From Pseudoduganella guangdongensis (GTDB lineage: Bacteria > Pseudomonadota > Gammaproteobacteria > Burkholderiales > Burkholderiaceae_D): 64,000 bases of DNA. Of the stretch, positions 24,563-32,742 are shown one piece after another; within the stretch, counting starts at the first letter, position 1; the number at the start of each line of letters is the position of its first letter. The DNA is taken from contig NZ_WWCJ01000027.1 of assembly GCF_009857475.1 (NCBI RefSeq), forward strand, positions 1-64,000, read 5' to 3'. Under the pieces are notes generated by a model. It ran no database searches. It had not been told where the DNA came from and was given only the letters and a program-made list of their open reading frames with translations. The translations under genes were made by a program, and so were the position numbers.

Positions 24563-26052
24563 GCAGCGCGCCCGCCACCATCCAGCTGGCCCTGGTCTCG
24601 CACACCAATAACGGCAAGACCACGCTGGCGCGCACCCTGCTGGGCGCCGACGTGGGCGAGGTACGCGATGCCGCCCACGTGACCGCCTTCGCCGAAGCGC
24701 ACACCCTGATGACGACCCAGAACGGCGACCGCCTGGTGTTGTGGGACACGCCCGGCTTCGGCGACTCGGTGCGCCTGATGAAGCGCCTGGCCATGACCGG
24801 CAACCCGATCGGCTGGTTCCTGCGCGAAGTGGTGGACCGCTACCGCGACCGCCCATTCTGGCTTAGCCAGCAAGCCTTGCGCGCCGCGCGCGACGAGGCC
24901 GACGTCGTGCTCTACCTTGTCAATTCCACCGAAAGCCCGGGCGACGCCGGCTACATCGCCGCTGAAATGCGCATTCTCGACTGGCTCGGCAAGCCGGTGC
25001 TGGTGCTGCTGAACCAGATGGGGCCACCGCGCCCGCTGCCGGAAGAGCAGGCCGAACTGCTGCGCTGGAAGGACCATATGCTGCAATTCGGCCAGGTGCG
25101 CGAAGTGCTGCCGCTGGACGCCTTCGCCCGCTGCTGGGTGCACGAGCGCGTGTTCTACGACGCGCTCGGCGCCCTGGTCGGGCCGGACAAACAGCCAGCC
25201 TACGAGCGCCTGTTTTCAGTATGGGAGGAGACCAATGCGCGCCGCTTCAAGCAATCCATGGCGGTCATGGCGCAGCAACTGGCTGACGCGGCGCACGACA
25301 AGCAGGTGGTGGATGCGGTGGAGCGCGGCGTGATCGCTTCCGCGCTCAAGATCATCGGCATCGGCAAGGGCGAAGACCGCAAGCGCCAGGAGCGCGCCAT
25401 GAATACCCTGGTGGCGCGCCTCAACCTGTCGATCGGCCATGCCACGGTCAACCTGCTGGCGCTGCACAAGCTGGACCCGAGCGAGGCGCCCAAGATCAAT
25501 GCGCGCGTCAGCAAGCATTTCCAGGTGCTGGCGCCGGTGGATAAAGGGCAGGCGGCCCTGCTGGGCGCCATCGTCTCCGGCGCCGCCACCGGCTTCTCGG
25601 CCGACCTGGCGGCGGGCGGGTTGACGCTGGGTACGGGCGCGCTGCTGGGCGGCGTGATCGGCGCGCTGACCTTCGCCGGCGCGGCCTGGGGCTTCAACGC
25701 CAGCATGGACCGCGACGTGCCGACCATTACCCTGTCCGACGATTTCCTGCGCACGCTGCTGGTGTCGAGCGTGCTGCGCTACCTGGCCGTGGCCCATTAC
25801 GGGCGCGGGCGCGGCAATTTCGTGGAAAGCGAAGCGCCGCCGTTCTGGCAGCAGGAAGTGGAGCAGGCGGTGGCGCTGCACGAAACCGATGTGACGGCGC
25901 TGTGGAAGATTTTGCGCGAGCAGGAGGAGCGCGAGCTGGCGCCGGCCAGCGCCGTGGTCACCGCGATCACGGCCCACGTGCTGGCACGGCTTTACCCGGA
26001 GGGTCAGGCGGCGAAACCGCCGTCGATGTTAAGGCCGGCGCCGGTCACGTAG
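24559..26052 (+). CDS. DUF3482-family GTPase
   Basis: A 497-residue GTP-binding protein. G1 is SHTNNGKTTLARTLLG (P-loop, residues 14-29), G3 is WDTPGFGDS, and G4 appears as LLNQMG, a variant of NKxD. The C-terminal half contains a small-residue amphipathic or membrane stretch (GAIVSGAATGFSADLAAGG then GALLGGVIGALTFAGAAWGF) that resembles glycine-zipper membrane inserts. Its start overlaps the DUF2868 stop by ATGA. The 3' end overlaps the convergent SDR gene by 49 nt. A membrane-remodelling or stress role is a guess from the domain layout; the family function is not established. Confidence 0.82.
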   Translation: MSSAPATIQLALVSHTNNGKTTLARTLLGADVGEVRDAAHVTAFAEAHTLMTTQNGDRLVLWDTPGFGDSVRLMKRLAMTGNPIGWFLREVVDRYRDRPFWLSQQALRAARDEADVVLYLVNSTESPGDAGYIAAEMRILDWLGKPVLVLLNQMGPPRPLPEEQAELLRWKDHMLQFGQVREVLPLDAFARCWVHERVFYDALGALVGPDKQPAYERLFSVWEETNARRFKQSMAVMAQQLADAAHDKQVVDAVERGVIASALKIIGIGKGEDRKRQERAMNTLVARLNLSIGHATVNLLALHKLDPSEAPKINARVSKHFQVLAPVDKGQAALLGAIVSGAATGFSADLAAGGLTLGTGALLGGVIGALTFAGAAWGFNASMDRDVPTITLSDDFLRTLLVSSVLRYLAVAHYGRGRGNFVESEAPPFWQQEVEQAVALHETDVTALWKILREQEERELAPASAVVTAITAHVLARLYPEGQAAKPPSMLRPAPVT

Positions 26053-26732
26053 CCCGCTTCGTCGCTGGCCAGGTAGGCCACCATCCCCGCGATTTCCTCG
26101 CCGCGCGCGTGGCGCTTGATCGCCATCAGCTCGTGCAAGCCCTTGGCGAAATCGCTGTGGGCCGGGTTCATATCCGTATCCACCGGGCCGGGCTGCACAT
26201 TATTGATGGTGATGCCGCGCGGGCCCAGGTCGCGCGCCAGGCCTTGCACCAGGCCGGTCAGCGCCGATTTGCTCATGGCATACACCGAGCCGCCGGGGAA
26301 GGGCATGCGCTCGGCATTGGTGGAGCCGATATTGATCACCCGGCCGCCCGCCGGCATATGCGCCACCGCCGCCTGCGTGGCAGCGAACACGCCGCGCACA
26401 TTGACGGCGATGGTGTGGTCGAAGGCTTCCAGCGTCAGCTCCGACACGTCGCCCAGGTGCAGCACGCCGGCATTGTTGACCAGGATATCGATGCGGCCGA
26501 AGCGGGCGGCGATGCCGTCGATGGCGGCGCGGCTGGCGGCAGCGTCGGACGCGTCCACTTGCAGCGCCACCGCAGTACCGCCGGCGGCGGCGATTTCGCT
26601 GGCCAGGGCGTCGGCCGCGGCGCCGGAGCTCTGGTAGGTGAAGGCGACGGTGGCGCCGTCTTGGGCGAGACGGCGCACGATGGCGGCACCGATGCCGCGC
26701 GAACCACCGGTAACGAAAGCGATTTTGTTCAT
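26004..26732 (-). CDS. Short-chain dehydrogenase/reductase (FabG-like)
   Basis: A 242-residue classical SDR. The cofactor motif is TGGSRGIG (residues 9-16), NNAG follows at about 87-90, the catalytic Ser sits in INIGSTNAE and the YxxxK motif in VYAMSKSALTG; the C terminus ends in GLNIDGGFAA. Length is standard (about 245). It is NADP(H)-preferring by the Arg in the Gly motif, an inference from the family. It is divergent from a LysR regulator with a 97-nt gap, so that regulator probably controls it. The substrate is unknown. Confidence 0.88.
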   Translation of the reverse strand: MNKIAFVTGGSRGIGAAIVRRLAQDGATVAFTYQSSGAAADALASEIAAAGGTAVALQVDASDAAASRAAIDGIAARFGRIDILVNNAGVLHLGDVSELTLEAFDHTIAVNVRGVFAATQAAVAHMPAGGRVINIGSTNAERMPFPGGSVYAMSKSALTGLVQGLARDLGPRGITINNVQPGPVDTDMNPAHSDFAKGLHELMAIKRHARGEEIAGMVAYLASDEAGYVTGAGLNIDGGFAA

Positions 26733-26829
26733 GATTTGCTCCTTGGTTGTTGATGGAGCCAGTATGTCCCGCGCATTGTGTGGCGACTAGCTGGTAATAT
26801 TGACTATCACTTTCAACCAAAGGTATCAA

Positions 26830-27753
26830 ATGCTGCCCCTGAACCTGCTTGAATCCTTCCTGCAGAGCGCCGAAGGCGGCGGGTTTTCCGAAGCGGCGCG
26901 GCGCCTCGGCATGACCCCGGCCGCCGTCAGCAAGAACGTGGCGCGGCTGGAAGCCCGGCTCGGCGTGCGCCTGTTCCAGCGCAGCACGCGCCGCCTGGCC
27001 CTGACCGAAGCCGGCGAACGCCTGCTGCAGCAAGTGCGCGGCCCGCTGGCCGAGCTGCAGGGCGCCATGGCCGGCGCCGCGCAGGACGCCGGCGAACCGG
27101 CCGGCACCTTGAAGGTGGCGGTGGCGCACGGGGTGGGGCGCATGTACCTGCTGCCGCTGCTGAAAGGCTTCATCGAACGCTACCCGGCGGTGCAGCACGA
27201 CTGGCGCTTCGACAACCGCACCGTGGACCTGATCGGCGAAGGCTACGACGTGGCCATTGGCGGCGGCATCGAGCTGGCGCCGGGCGTGGTGGCGCGCGAG
27301 CTGGGGCGCCCGCGTATTTTGGCGGTGGCCGCGCCGGCGTACCTGGCCGGGCGGGGACTGCCGCAGCACCCGTCGCAGCTGGCCGGCTGGGATGGCATCG
27401 CGCGCCGCTCCGCCGAGAGTGGCCGCCTGCGCGACTACCTGCTGCGCAACGCGGCCGGGGAGGAAGCGCTGGCCGAATTCCGCACCATCGCCACCTTCGA
27501 CGACCCGGAAGCGATGGCGCAGGCGGCCTGCATGGGCCTGGGGGTGGCCCTGTTGCCCGGACCCCACGCCGCGCCCTTGCTGGAATCGGGCCGGCTGGTG
27601 CGCCTGCTGCCCGGCTGGCACGCCGAAGTGGGGCCGCTTTCCATCTACTATTCAAGCAAGAAGCTGTTGCCGGCCAAGACGCGTGCCTTCGTCGACTATG
27701 TGCTGGCTCAACTGCAGGGCATGGACTTTGCCGGGCGGCTCGACAGGCTCTGA
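26830..27753 (+). CDS. LysR-family transcriptional regulator
   Basis: ATG 26830 (MLPLNLLESFLQSAEGGGF) gives 307 residues with the winged HTH at 1-60 (SEAARRLGMTPAAVSKNVARLEARLGVRLF) and QRSTRRLALTEAGERLLQ in the linker helix. The substrate-binding domain follows (about 90-300), with GEGYDVAIGGG and ACMGLGVALLPGPHA. An in-frame start at 26800 is possible but gives an extra unrelated decapeptide. It is divergent from the SDR gene, the usual layout for a LysR regulator and its target. The inducer is unknown. Confidence 0.88.
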   Translation: MLPLNLLESFLQSAEGGGFSEAARRLGMTPAAVSKNVARLEARLGVRLFQRSTRRLALTEAGERLLQQVRGPLAELQGAMAGAAQDAGEPAGTLKVAVAHGVGRMYLLPLLKGFIERYPAVQHDWRFDNRTVDLIGEGYDVAIGGGIELAPGVVARELGRPRILAVAAPAYLAGRGLPQHPSQLAGWDGIARRSAESGRLRDYLLRNAAGEEALAEFRTIATFDDPEAMAQAACMGLGVALLPGPHAAPLLESGRLVRLLPGWHAEVGPLSIYYSSKKLLPAKTRAFVDYVLAQLQGMDFAGRLDRL

Positions 27754-27804
27754 GGCTTCACGGTACTATGGGGTTCCAACTTATCAGCGATAGGGGTGTC
27801 TTCC

Positions 27805-28728
27805 ATGAAGTTTCGCCTAGTAACCCGCAGTGATTTTGATGGCCTGGTGTGCGCGGTGCTGCTCAAGCACCTGGACTTGATCGACGAGATCCTGTTCGTG
27901 CACCCCAAAGACATGCAGGACGGTAAGATCGCCATCACCAGCCGCGATATCACCACCAATCTCCCCTATGTGTCCGGCGCCCATCTGGCCTTCGACCACC
28001 ACTTGTCCGAGACCATCCGCAACACCGGTGAACGGCAGAACCACGTCATCGACCCCAACGCCCCCTCCGCCGCGCGCGTGGTGTACGACTACTACGGCGG
28101 CGGCAACAAATTCCCCTCATCCTGGAACGACATGATGCTGGCGGTGGACAAAGGCGACTCAGCCCAGTTCAACCGCGACGAAGTGCTCAACCCGCAGGGT
28201 TGGGACTTGCTGAACTTCCTGATGGACGCGCGCACCGGCCTGGGCCGCTTCCGCGACTTCCGCATCTCGAACTACAACCTGATGATGGACCTGATCGACT
28301 ACTGCCGCTCGCACTCGATCGAGGAAATCATGGCGCTGCCGGACGTGAAGGAACGCAAGGACCTGTACTTCGAGCATGCCGAGAAATGCAAAGAGCAGAT
28401 CAGGCGCTGCGCCACGGTGCACAAAAACCTGGTGGTGCTGGATTTACGGAATGAAGAGACGATTTACGCCGGTAACCGCTTTGTCATCTACGCCCTGTAT
28501 CCTGACCAGAACATCTCGATCCACGTGCTGTGGGGACTGAAGAACCAGAACACCGTGTTCGCCACCGGCAAATCGATCCTGAACCGCACCTCCAAAACGA
28601 ATATCGGCGCGCTGATGCTCGAATACGGCGGCGGCGGCCACGAGAACGCCGGCACCTGCCAGGTGGAGAATGAAATGGCGGAAGATGTGCTGGGCGCCCT
28701 GATCGCGCGCATCAACAAAGAAGGCTAA
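27805..28728 (+). CDS. DHH/DHHA1-family phosphoesterase
   Basis: ATG 27805 is preferred because AGGGGT lies 7 nt upstream; a GTG at 27796 overlaps that ribosome site. The 307-residue product shows DHH motif I (VTRSDFDGLVCAVLL), the signature FDHHLSE in place of DHH, further acidic motif LAVDKGDSAQF, and the DHHA1 tail with YGGGGHENAGTC. The family hydrolyses phosphodiesters or polyphosphates with Mn ions, including nanoRNases and pApA or polyphosphate phosphatases. Which of these applies cannot be told from sequence. A long palindrome begins 4 nt after its stop. Confidence 0.82.
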   Translation: MKFRLVTRSDFDGLVCAVLLKHLDLIDEILFVHPKDMQDGKIAITSRDITTNLPYVSGAHLAFDHHLSETIRNTGERQNHVIDPNAPSAARVVYDYYGGGNKFPSSWNDMMLAVDKGDSAQFNRDEVLNPQGWDLLNFLMDARTGLGRFRDFRISNYNLMMDLIDYCRSHSIEEIMALPDVKERKDLYFEHAEKCKEQIRRCATVHKNLVVLDLRNEETIYAGNRFVIYALYPDQNISIHVLWGLKNQNTVFATGKSILNRTSKTNIGALMLEYGGGGHENAGTCQVENEMAEDVLGALIARINKEG

Positions 28729-28731
28729 TAG

Positions 28732-28802
28732 ATTCGGGGTCAGGTCTGACAATCGGACAATTTGCTGCGCAAATTGTCCGATTGTCAGACCTGACCCCGA
28801 AT
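28732..28802. repeat. Long perfect palindrome at the 3' end of the DHH gene (family A)
   Basis: Arms of about 33 nt (ATTCGGGGTCAGGTCTGACA continuing ATCGGACAATTTG) pair perfectly around a 5-nt centre CTGCG. It fills the gap between the convergent DHH and nitronate monooxygenase genes and is followed by TTTT on the plus strand. It can serve as a bidirectional terminator. The outer 28 nt of each arm recur identically at 55128-55208, so this is a dispersed repeat and not a chance hairpin. Confidence 0.92.
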
Positions 28803-28817
28803 TTTACGTCTACGGAA

Positions 28818-30077
28818 TTAGAACTCTTTCTCGGGTAACGCTATAGAATTATCGGTCGAGAACTGGTAGTCCTTGAACACGTGTTCGGCCGTCAGCATCT
28901 GGTAGGTGCCGTCGGGTTTCTTGAACGAGGTGTCCTTCAGGCGGTAGGTGTAGTGGCCGCAAGTCCAGCAGTTGAAGTTGCGCATGTGCGTGCACAGGCA
29001 GGTCTTGTCCATCACCTTGATGCCCTTGTCGCTGCCGCCGTTGGCCACCACTTCGCGGTTGTACGAATTGATGTAGGCGCAGTTGCCGGTGGCATCCAGC
29101 AGGTAGCCGTAGGATTCGCAGCCGGGACGGATGCCGGAGCCGATCGCGGGGGTCTGCTGCAGCATGCGCATCGGGTAGCCGGTCGGCGAAATGCCGTTCA
29201 CGATCACGTCTTCTTCGGTGGCTTTGAAGTACTCCTGCTTCACTTCTTCCGGCAGGCCGCATTCCTTGGTCACGGTGAAACGGGTCGCCACCTGCACGCC
29301 GGCCGCGCCCATTTCCAGGAACGATACGGCGTCGCTGCCGGTGAATACGCCGCCGGCGGCAATCACTGGCACATCCAGGTTTTCACCCTTCAGGTAGTCC
29401 AGCACTTCGCGCGTGATGGTGTGCAGGTCGTAGTCTTTCCAGTCTTCCGGGCCGAAACCCAGGTGGCCGCCGGCCAGCGGGCCTTCCACGATCACGTAGT
29501 CGGGCGCGCGGTTCAGCTTCTGGTTCTTGCGCAGGAAGATCTGCAGCGCGCGCACGGAGGAGACGATGATGCCCAGCTTGGCTTCGCGGAAGCGCGGGTG
29601 GTCCGCCATCAGCGCGAAGGAGCCGAAGTGCAGGCCGGCCGACAGGGTGATGCCGTCGATGCCCGCGTCCAGCGCCGCGTTCAGGCGCGTGCGCAGGGTT
29701 TCCTTCGGGCCGTTCATGGTCAGCTTCTCCATGCAGTTCACGAAGATCAGGCCGGGGCCCTGCTTGCGCTGCATGGTGTCGCCGATGTGGCGGCGCTGTG
29801 CTTCGGCCAGGCGACCGAGGTCGAACTGCACCTCGGACTTGTCCATATTGTTGATGTTGTGCTTGTACAGCCGGGTCTTGTCCTTGACGAAGGTGGTGTC
29901 GAACTTGCGGTCCGAGACATCCTCCACCATGGCATCGGAAATATGGCCGATGCCGCCAAGGCGCGCTGCTTCCAGCGCCAGTTCGGTCGTGGAAATATCC
30001 ACGCCCATCCCGCCGATCATGATTGGCACGTACTCCTTGTCACCAAACTTGAGGCGGAAATCGTCAACACGTTTCAT
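28818..30077 (-). CDS. Nitronate monooxygenase-type flavoprotein (2-nitropropane dioxygenase family)
   Basis: A 419-residue TIM-barrel FMN protein. Family marks: PIMIGGMGVDISTTELALEAARLGGIG at the N terminus, IVEGPLAGGHLGFG as the phosphate/flavin loop with conserved His, VIAAGGVFTGSDAVSFLEMGAAGVQ near residue 240. The C terminus contains a cysteine cluster CLCTHMRNFNCWTCGHY that may bind metal or an Fe-S centre and is absent from short nitronate monooxygenases. The gene follows yajQ by 13 nt in one operon. An oxidative or nitronate-detoxifying role is the family expectation; the Cys tail hints at a distinct subgroup. Confidence 0.82.
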   Translation of the reverse strand: MKRVDDFRLKFGDKEYVPIMIGGMGVDISTTELALEAARLGGIGHISDAMVEDVSDRKFDTTFVKDKTRLYKHNINNMDKSEVQFDLGRLAEAQRRHIGDTMQRKQGPGLIFVNCMEKLTMNGPKETLRTRLNAALDAGIDGITLSAGLHFGSFALMADHPRFREAKLGIIVSSVRALQIFLRKNQKLNRAPDYVIVEGPLAGGHLGFGPEDWKDYDLHTITREVLDYLKGENLDVPVIAAGGVFTGSDAVSFLEMGAAGVQVATRFTVTKECGLPEEVKQEYFKATEEDVIVNGISPTGYPMRMLQQTPAIGSGIRPGCESYGYLLDATGNCAYINSYNREVVANGGSDKGIKVMDKTCLCTHMRNFNCWTCGHYTYRLKDTSFKKPDGTYQMLTAEHVFKDYQFSTDNSIALPEKEF

Positions 30078-30090
30078 TACAGTCCTTCGA

Positions 30091-30576
30091 TCAATCGCGG
30101 AAATTGTTGAATTCCAGTGGCGTGTCCGGCACGTCCTTGCGCAGCAGCTGCATGGCAGCCTGCAGGTCGTCGCGTTTGGCGCCCGTGACGCGCACCGATT
30201 CGCCCTGGATGCTGGCCTGGACCTTCATCTTGCTTTCCTTGATAACCTTGGTGATCTTTTTGGCGGTCTCGGTATCGAGACCATTTTTCACCTTGATGAC
30301 CTGCTTGACTTTGTCCCCACCAATCTTTTCTATCTTGCCTTCATCCAGGAAACGCACGTCGACCTTACGTTTTGCCAGCTTGTTGGTCAGGACATCGCGG
30401 ACCTGGCTCAGCTGGAATTCCGAATCGGCGAATGCCGTCAGGTCGTTTTCTTTTTGTTCTACGCGCGCATCGCTGCCTTTGAAGTCGAAACGGGTGGTGA
30501 TTTCCTTGTTGCTTTGATCGACGGCGTTGCGCACCTCGATCATGTCCGCTTCGGATACTACGTCAAACGATGGCAT
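30091..30576 (-). CDS. yajQ: YajQ-family nucleotide-binding protein
   Basis: ATG 30576 (MPSFDVVSEADMIEVRNAVD) gives 161 residues, the standard YajQ length, and follows AAAGGA. The conserved course is present: NAVDQSNKEITTRFDFKGS, DVRFLDEGKIEKIGGDKVKQ, and the C-terminal TPLEFNNFRD. YajQ homologues bind nucleic acid and, in Xanthomonas and Pseudomonas, cyclic-di-GMP, acting as effectors. In this window that could link to the Wsp pathway, but only by general knowledge. It is the first gene of an operon with the flavoprotein. Confidence 0.93.
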   Translation of the reverse strand: MPSFDVVSEADMIEVRNAVDQSNKEITTRFDFKGSDARVEQKENDLTAFADSEFQLSQVRDVLTNKLAKRKVDVRFLDEGKIEKIGGDKVKQVIKVKNGLDTETAKKITKVIKESKMKVQASIQGESVRVTGAKRDDLQAAMQLLRKDVPDTPLEFNNFRD

Positions 30577-30682
30577 ATTCTTTCCTTTACAATGAAGCAA
30601 CCGCCCAAAGGGCGGATTCAAAAGAAGCGACATTTTAACGGACAAACAAGCGAACGCTCGGTCGTTTTTGTCACTATTGCAC

Positions 30683-30688
30683 TATAAT
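30683..30688 (+). promoter_or_regulatory. Perfect -10 box before murB
   Basis: TATAAT lies 22 nt before the murB start. No good -35 is seen at 16-18 nt upstream, and no clear ribosome site precedes the ATG. Confidence 0.45.
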
Positions 30689-30710
30689 CGAGCAAAAACT
30701 TGATCTGCCC

Positions 30711-31736
30711 ATGCCTTTCAGCGATTTAATCCAGCACCAATTCCCACTAAAACATTTAAATACCTTCGGTATTGATGTACGCGCCAAACATTACCTGCGC
30801 GTGACATCGCTGGACGTGTTGCGCGCCGCCCTGGCCGAGCCGCAGCTGGCCGCCATGCCGCGCCTGGTGCTGGGCGGCGGCAGCAACCTGCTGCTGACGC
30901 GCGATTTTCCCGGCCTGGTGCTGCACATCGCCCTGGAAGGGCGCGAAATCCTGCCCGGCACCGCCAGCCACCACCATGTGCGCGCCGCCGCCGGCGAAAA
31001 CTGGCACGGCTTCGTGCAATGGACGCTGGCGCAAGGCGTGGGCGGGCTGGAAAACCTGTCCCTGATCCCGGGCACGGTGGGCGCGGCACCGATCCAGAAT
31101 ATTGGGGCGTACGGGGCGGAAACCAAGGATTACTTCCTGTCGCTGAGCGCGTTCGACCCGGCCAGCGGCGAGGTGCGCGCCATGGATGGCGCCGCCTGCC
31201 GCTTCGCCTACCGCGACAGCGTCTTCAAGCACGAGGGCCGGGAGCTGGTGATCCTGGACGTCAGCTACGCCTTGCCGCGCGCCTGGCAGCCCAACCTGCG
31301 CTACGCCGAACTGGCCAACGCCGTGGCCGGGCAGGGCCTGGCGGCGCCGACGCCGCAGCAAGTGGCCGACACCGTGATCGCCATCCGCCGCCGCAAGTTG
31401 CCGGACCCGGCGCAGCTTGGCAATGCCGGCAGCTTCTTCAAGAATCCCGTGGTGAGCGGCGAGCACTGTGCGCGCCTGCTGGAGCAATTCCCGGACCTGG
31501 TGCACCACCGCCAGCCCGACGGCAGCGAAAAGCTGGCCGCCGGCTGGCTGATCGACCAATGCGGCTGGAAGGGCAAGACGCTGGGCGCGGCCGGCGTCTA
31601 CCCGAAACAGGCCCTGGTACTGGTGAACAACGGCGGCGCCACGGGCGCCGAAGTGCAGGCCCTGGCCGCCGCCATCCAGGCCGACGTCGCCGCCCGCTAC
31701 GGCGTCAATCTCGAACCGGAGCCGGTCTTCATTTAA
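30711..31736 (+). CDS. murB: UDP-N-acetylenolpyruvoylglucosamine reductase
   Basis: A 341-residue type I MurB. It begins with FPLKHLNTFGIDVRAKHY, has the FAD-pyrophosphate loop LVLGGGSNLLLT (about 49-60), GLENLSLIPGTVGAAPIQNIGAYG, the YRDSVFKH segment (type I Tyr) and the catalytic Ser in GNAGSFFKNPVV near residue 240. It reduces the enolpyruvyl group to lactyl with NADPH in cytoplasmic peptidoglycan precursor synthesis. The gene stands alone and its end overlaps the convergent wspR end by 8 nt. Confidence 0.96.
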   Translation: MPFSDLIQHQFPLKHLNTFGIDVRAKHYLRVTSLDVLRAALAEPQLAAMPRLVLGGGSNLLLTRDFPGLVLHIALEGREILPGTASHHHVRAAAGENWHGFVQWTLAQGVGGLENLSLIPGTVGAAPIQNIGAYGAETKDYFLSLSAFDPASGEVRAMDGAACRFAYRDSVFKHEGRELVILDVSYALPRAWQPNLRYAELANAVAGQGLAAPTPQQVADTVIAIRRRKLPDPAQLGNAGSFFKNPVVSGEHCARLLEQFPDLVHHRQPDGSEKLAAGWLIDQCGWKGKTLGAAGVYPKQALVLVNNGGATGAEVQALAAAIQADVAARYGVNLEPEPVFI

Positions 31737-32733
31737 TTTGGTTGCGGCCGGCGGCTTTGGCGTCGTACAGGGCGCGGTCGGCGCTGGCGACCAGCTGGCT
31801 CCAGCTGGCGCTCTTGTCGGGCACGGCCGTGTGCACGCCGATCGACATGGTGAGCACGCCTTGCGGGGCCTGGCTGTGCTCGATCTGCAAGTGCGCCAGC
31901 AGCTGCAGGCACGATTCCGCCACCTTCATGGCGCCGGCACTGTCGGTTTCGGGCAGGATGATGGCGAATTCTTCGCCGCCGTAGCGCGTCACCAGGTCGG
32001 CCGGGCGCTTCAGGTTCTCGGTCAGCACCGCGGCCACTTTTTTCAGCGCCAGGTCGCCGGCCGGGTGGCCGTAGTGGTCGTTGTAGGCTTTGAAGTGGTC
32101 GACGTCCACCATCAGCAGCGATAGCGGGGTCTTGTCGCGCTGTCCGCGCTGCCATTCCAGTACCAGCGTCTCATCGAAGCGGCGGCGGTTGCCGATGCCG
32201 GTCAGCGGGTCGAGCGCCGTCAGCTTTTGCAGTTCCACATTGGCGGCGGCCAGCTTTTGCTGGCTTTCGCGCAGGAAGCAGAAGGCCTGGTCGCGCTGCA
32301 GGCGGTTGATGTGGGCGTTGGAATGGTAGCGCACGCGCGCCAGCAGCTCCAGGCGGTCGGGCAGCTTGACCAGGTAGTCGTTGGCGCCGACGGCAAAGCC
32401 GTGCGCTTTGAGCTTGGGGTCTTCGCGCGCGGACAGCACGATGATCGGCACGTGGGCGTGCGCTTGTTCGGCGCGGAAGCGTCGGATCAGCTCAAAGCCG
32501 TCCACGTCGGGCATCACCAGGTCTTGCAGGATCACGGTTGGCTGCAGCGAGTCGGCGATATCGATCGCTTCGCGTGCATCGGTGGTGAAGTGGAATTCGA
32601 TATCGTCTTCGCCGGCCAGCATGCGCCGCACCGCTTCCACGATAATGAGCTGGTCGTCCACCAGCAGCACGCGCACCTTGAAGTTGGTCAGGCTTGGTTC
32701 GGTTTCCAGGTTCAAGGTGAGTATGTCAGACAT
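31729..32733 (-). CDS. wspR: WspR-like response regulator with diguanylate cyclase (GGDEF) domain
   Basis: A 334-residue protein with an N-terminal receiver domain (RVLLVDDQLI; phospho-acceptor Asp71 in VILQDLVMPDVDG) and a coiled linker (about 145-170, QQKLAAANVELQKL) leading to a GGDEF domain. The active site reads GGEEF at 252-256. The RxxD inhibitory site (R243-D246) stands five residues before it, so product feedback is expected. Phosphorylated by WspE, it makes cyclic-di-GMP from GTP. It is the last gene of the wsp operon, 9 nt after wspF. Confidence 0.93.
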   Translation of the reverse strand: MSDILTLNLETEPSLTNFKVRVLLVDDQLIIVEAVRRMLAGEDDIEFHFTTDAREAIDIADSLQPTVILQDLVMPDVDGFELIRRFRAEQAHAHVPIIVLSAREDPKLKAHGFAVGANDYLVKLPDRLELLARVRYHSNAHINRLQRDQAFCFLRESQQKLAAANVELQKLTALDPLTGIGNRRRFDETLVLEWQRGQRDKTPLSLLMVDVDHFKAYNDHYGHPAGDLALKKVAAVLTENLKRPADLVTRYGGEEFAIILPETDSAGAMKVAESCLQLLAHLQIEHSQAPQGVLTMSIGVHTAVPDKSASWSQLVASADRALYDAKAAGRNQIK

Positions 32734-32742
32734 CGCTTTCCT

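Noticed and set aside
28732..28802. Possible CRISPR or phage attachment meaning of the palindromes
   Set aside because: No direct-repeat/spacer periodicity and no integrase nearby; they are inverted repeats at gene ends.
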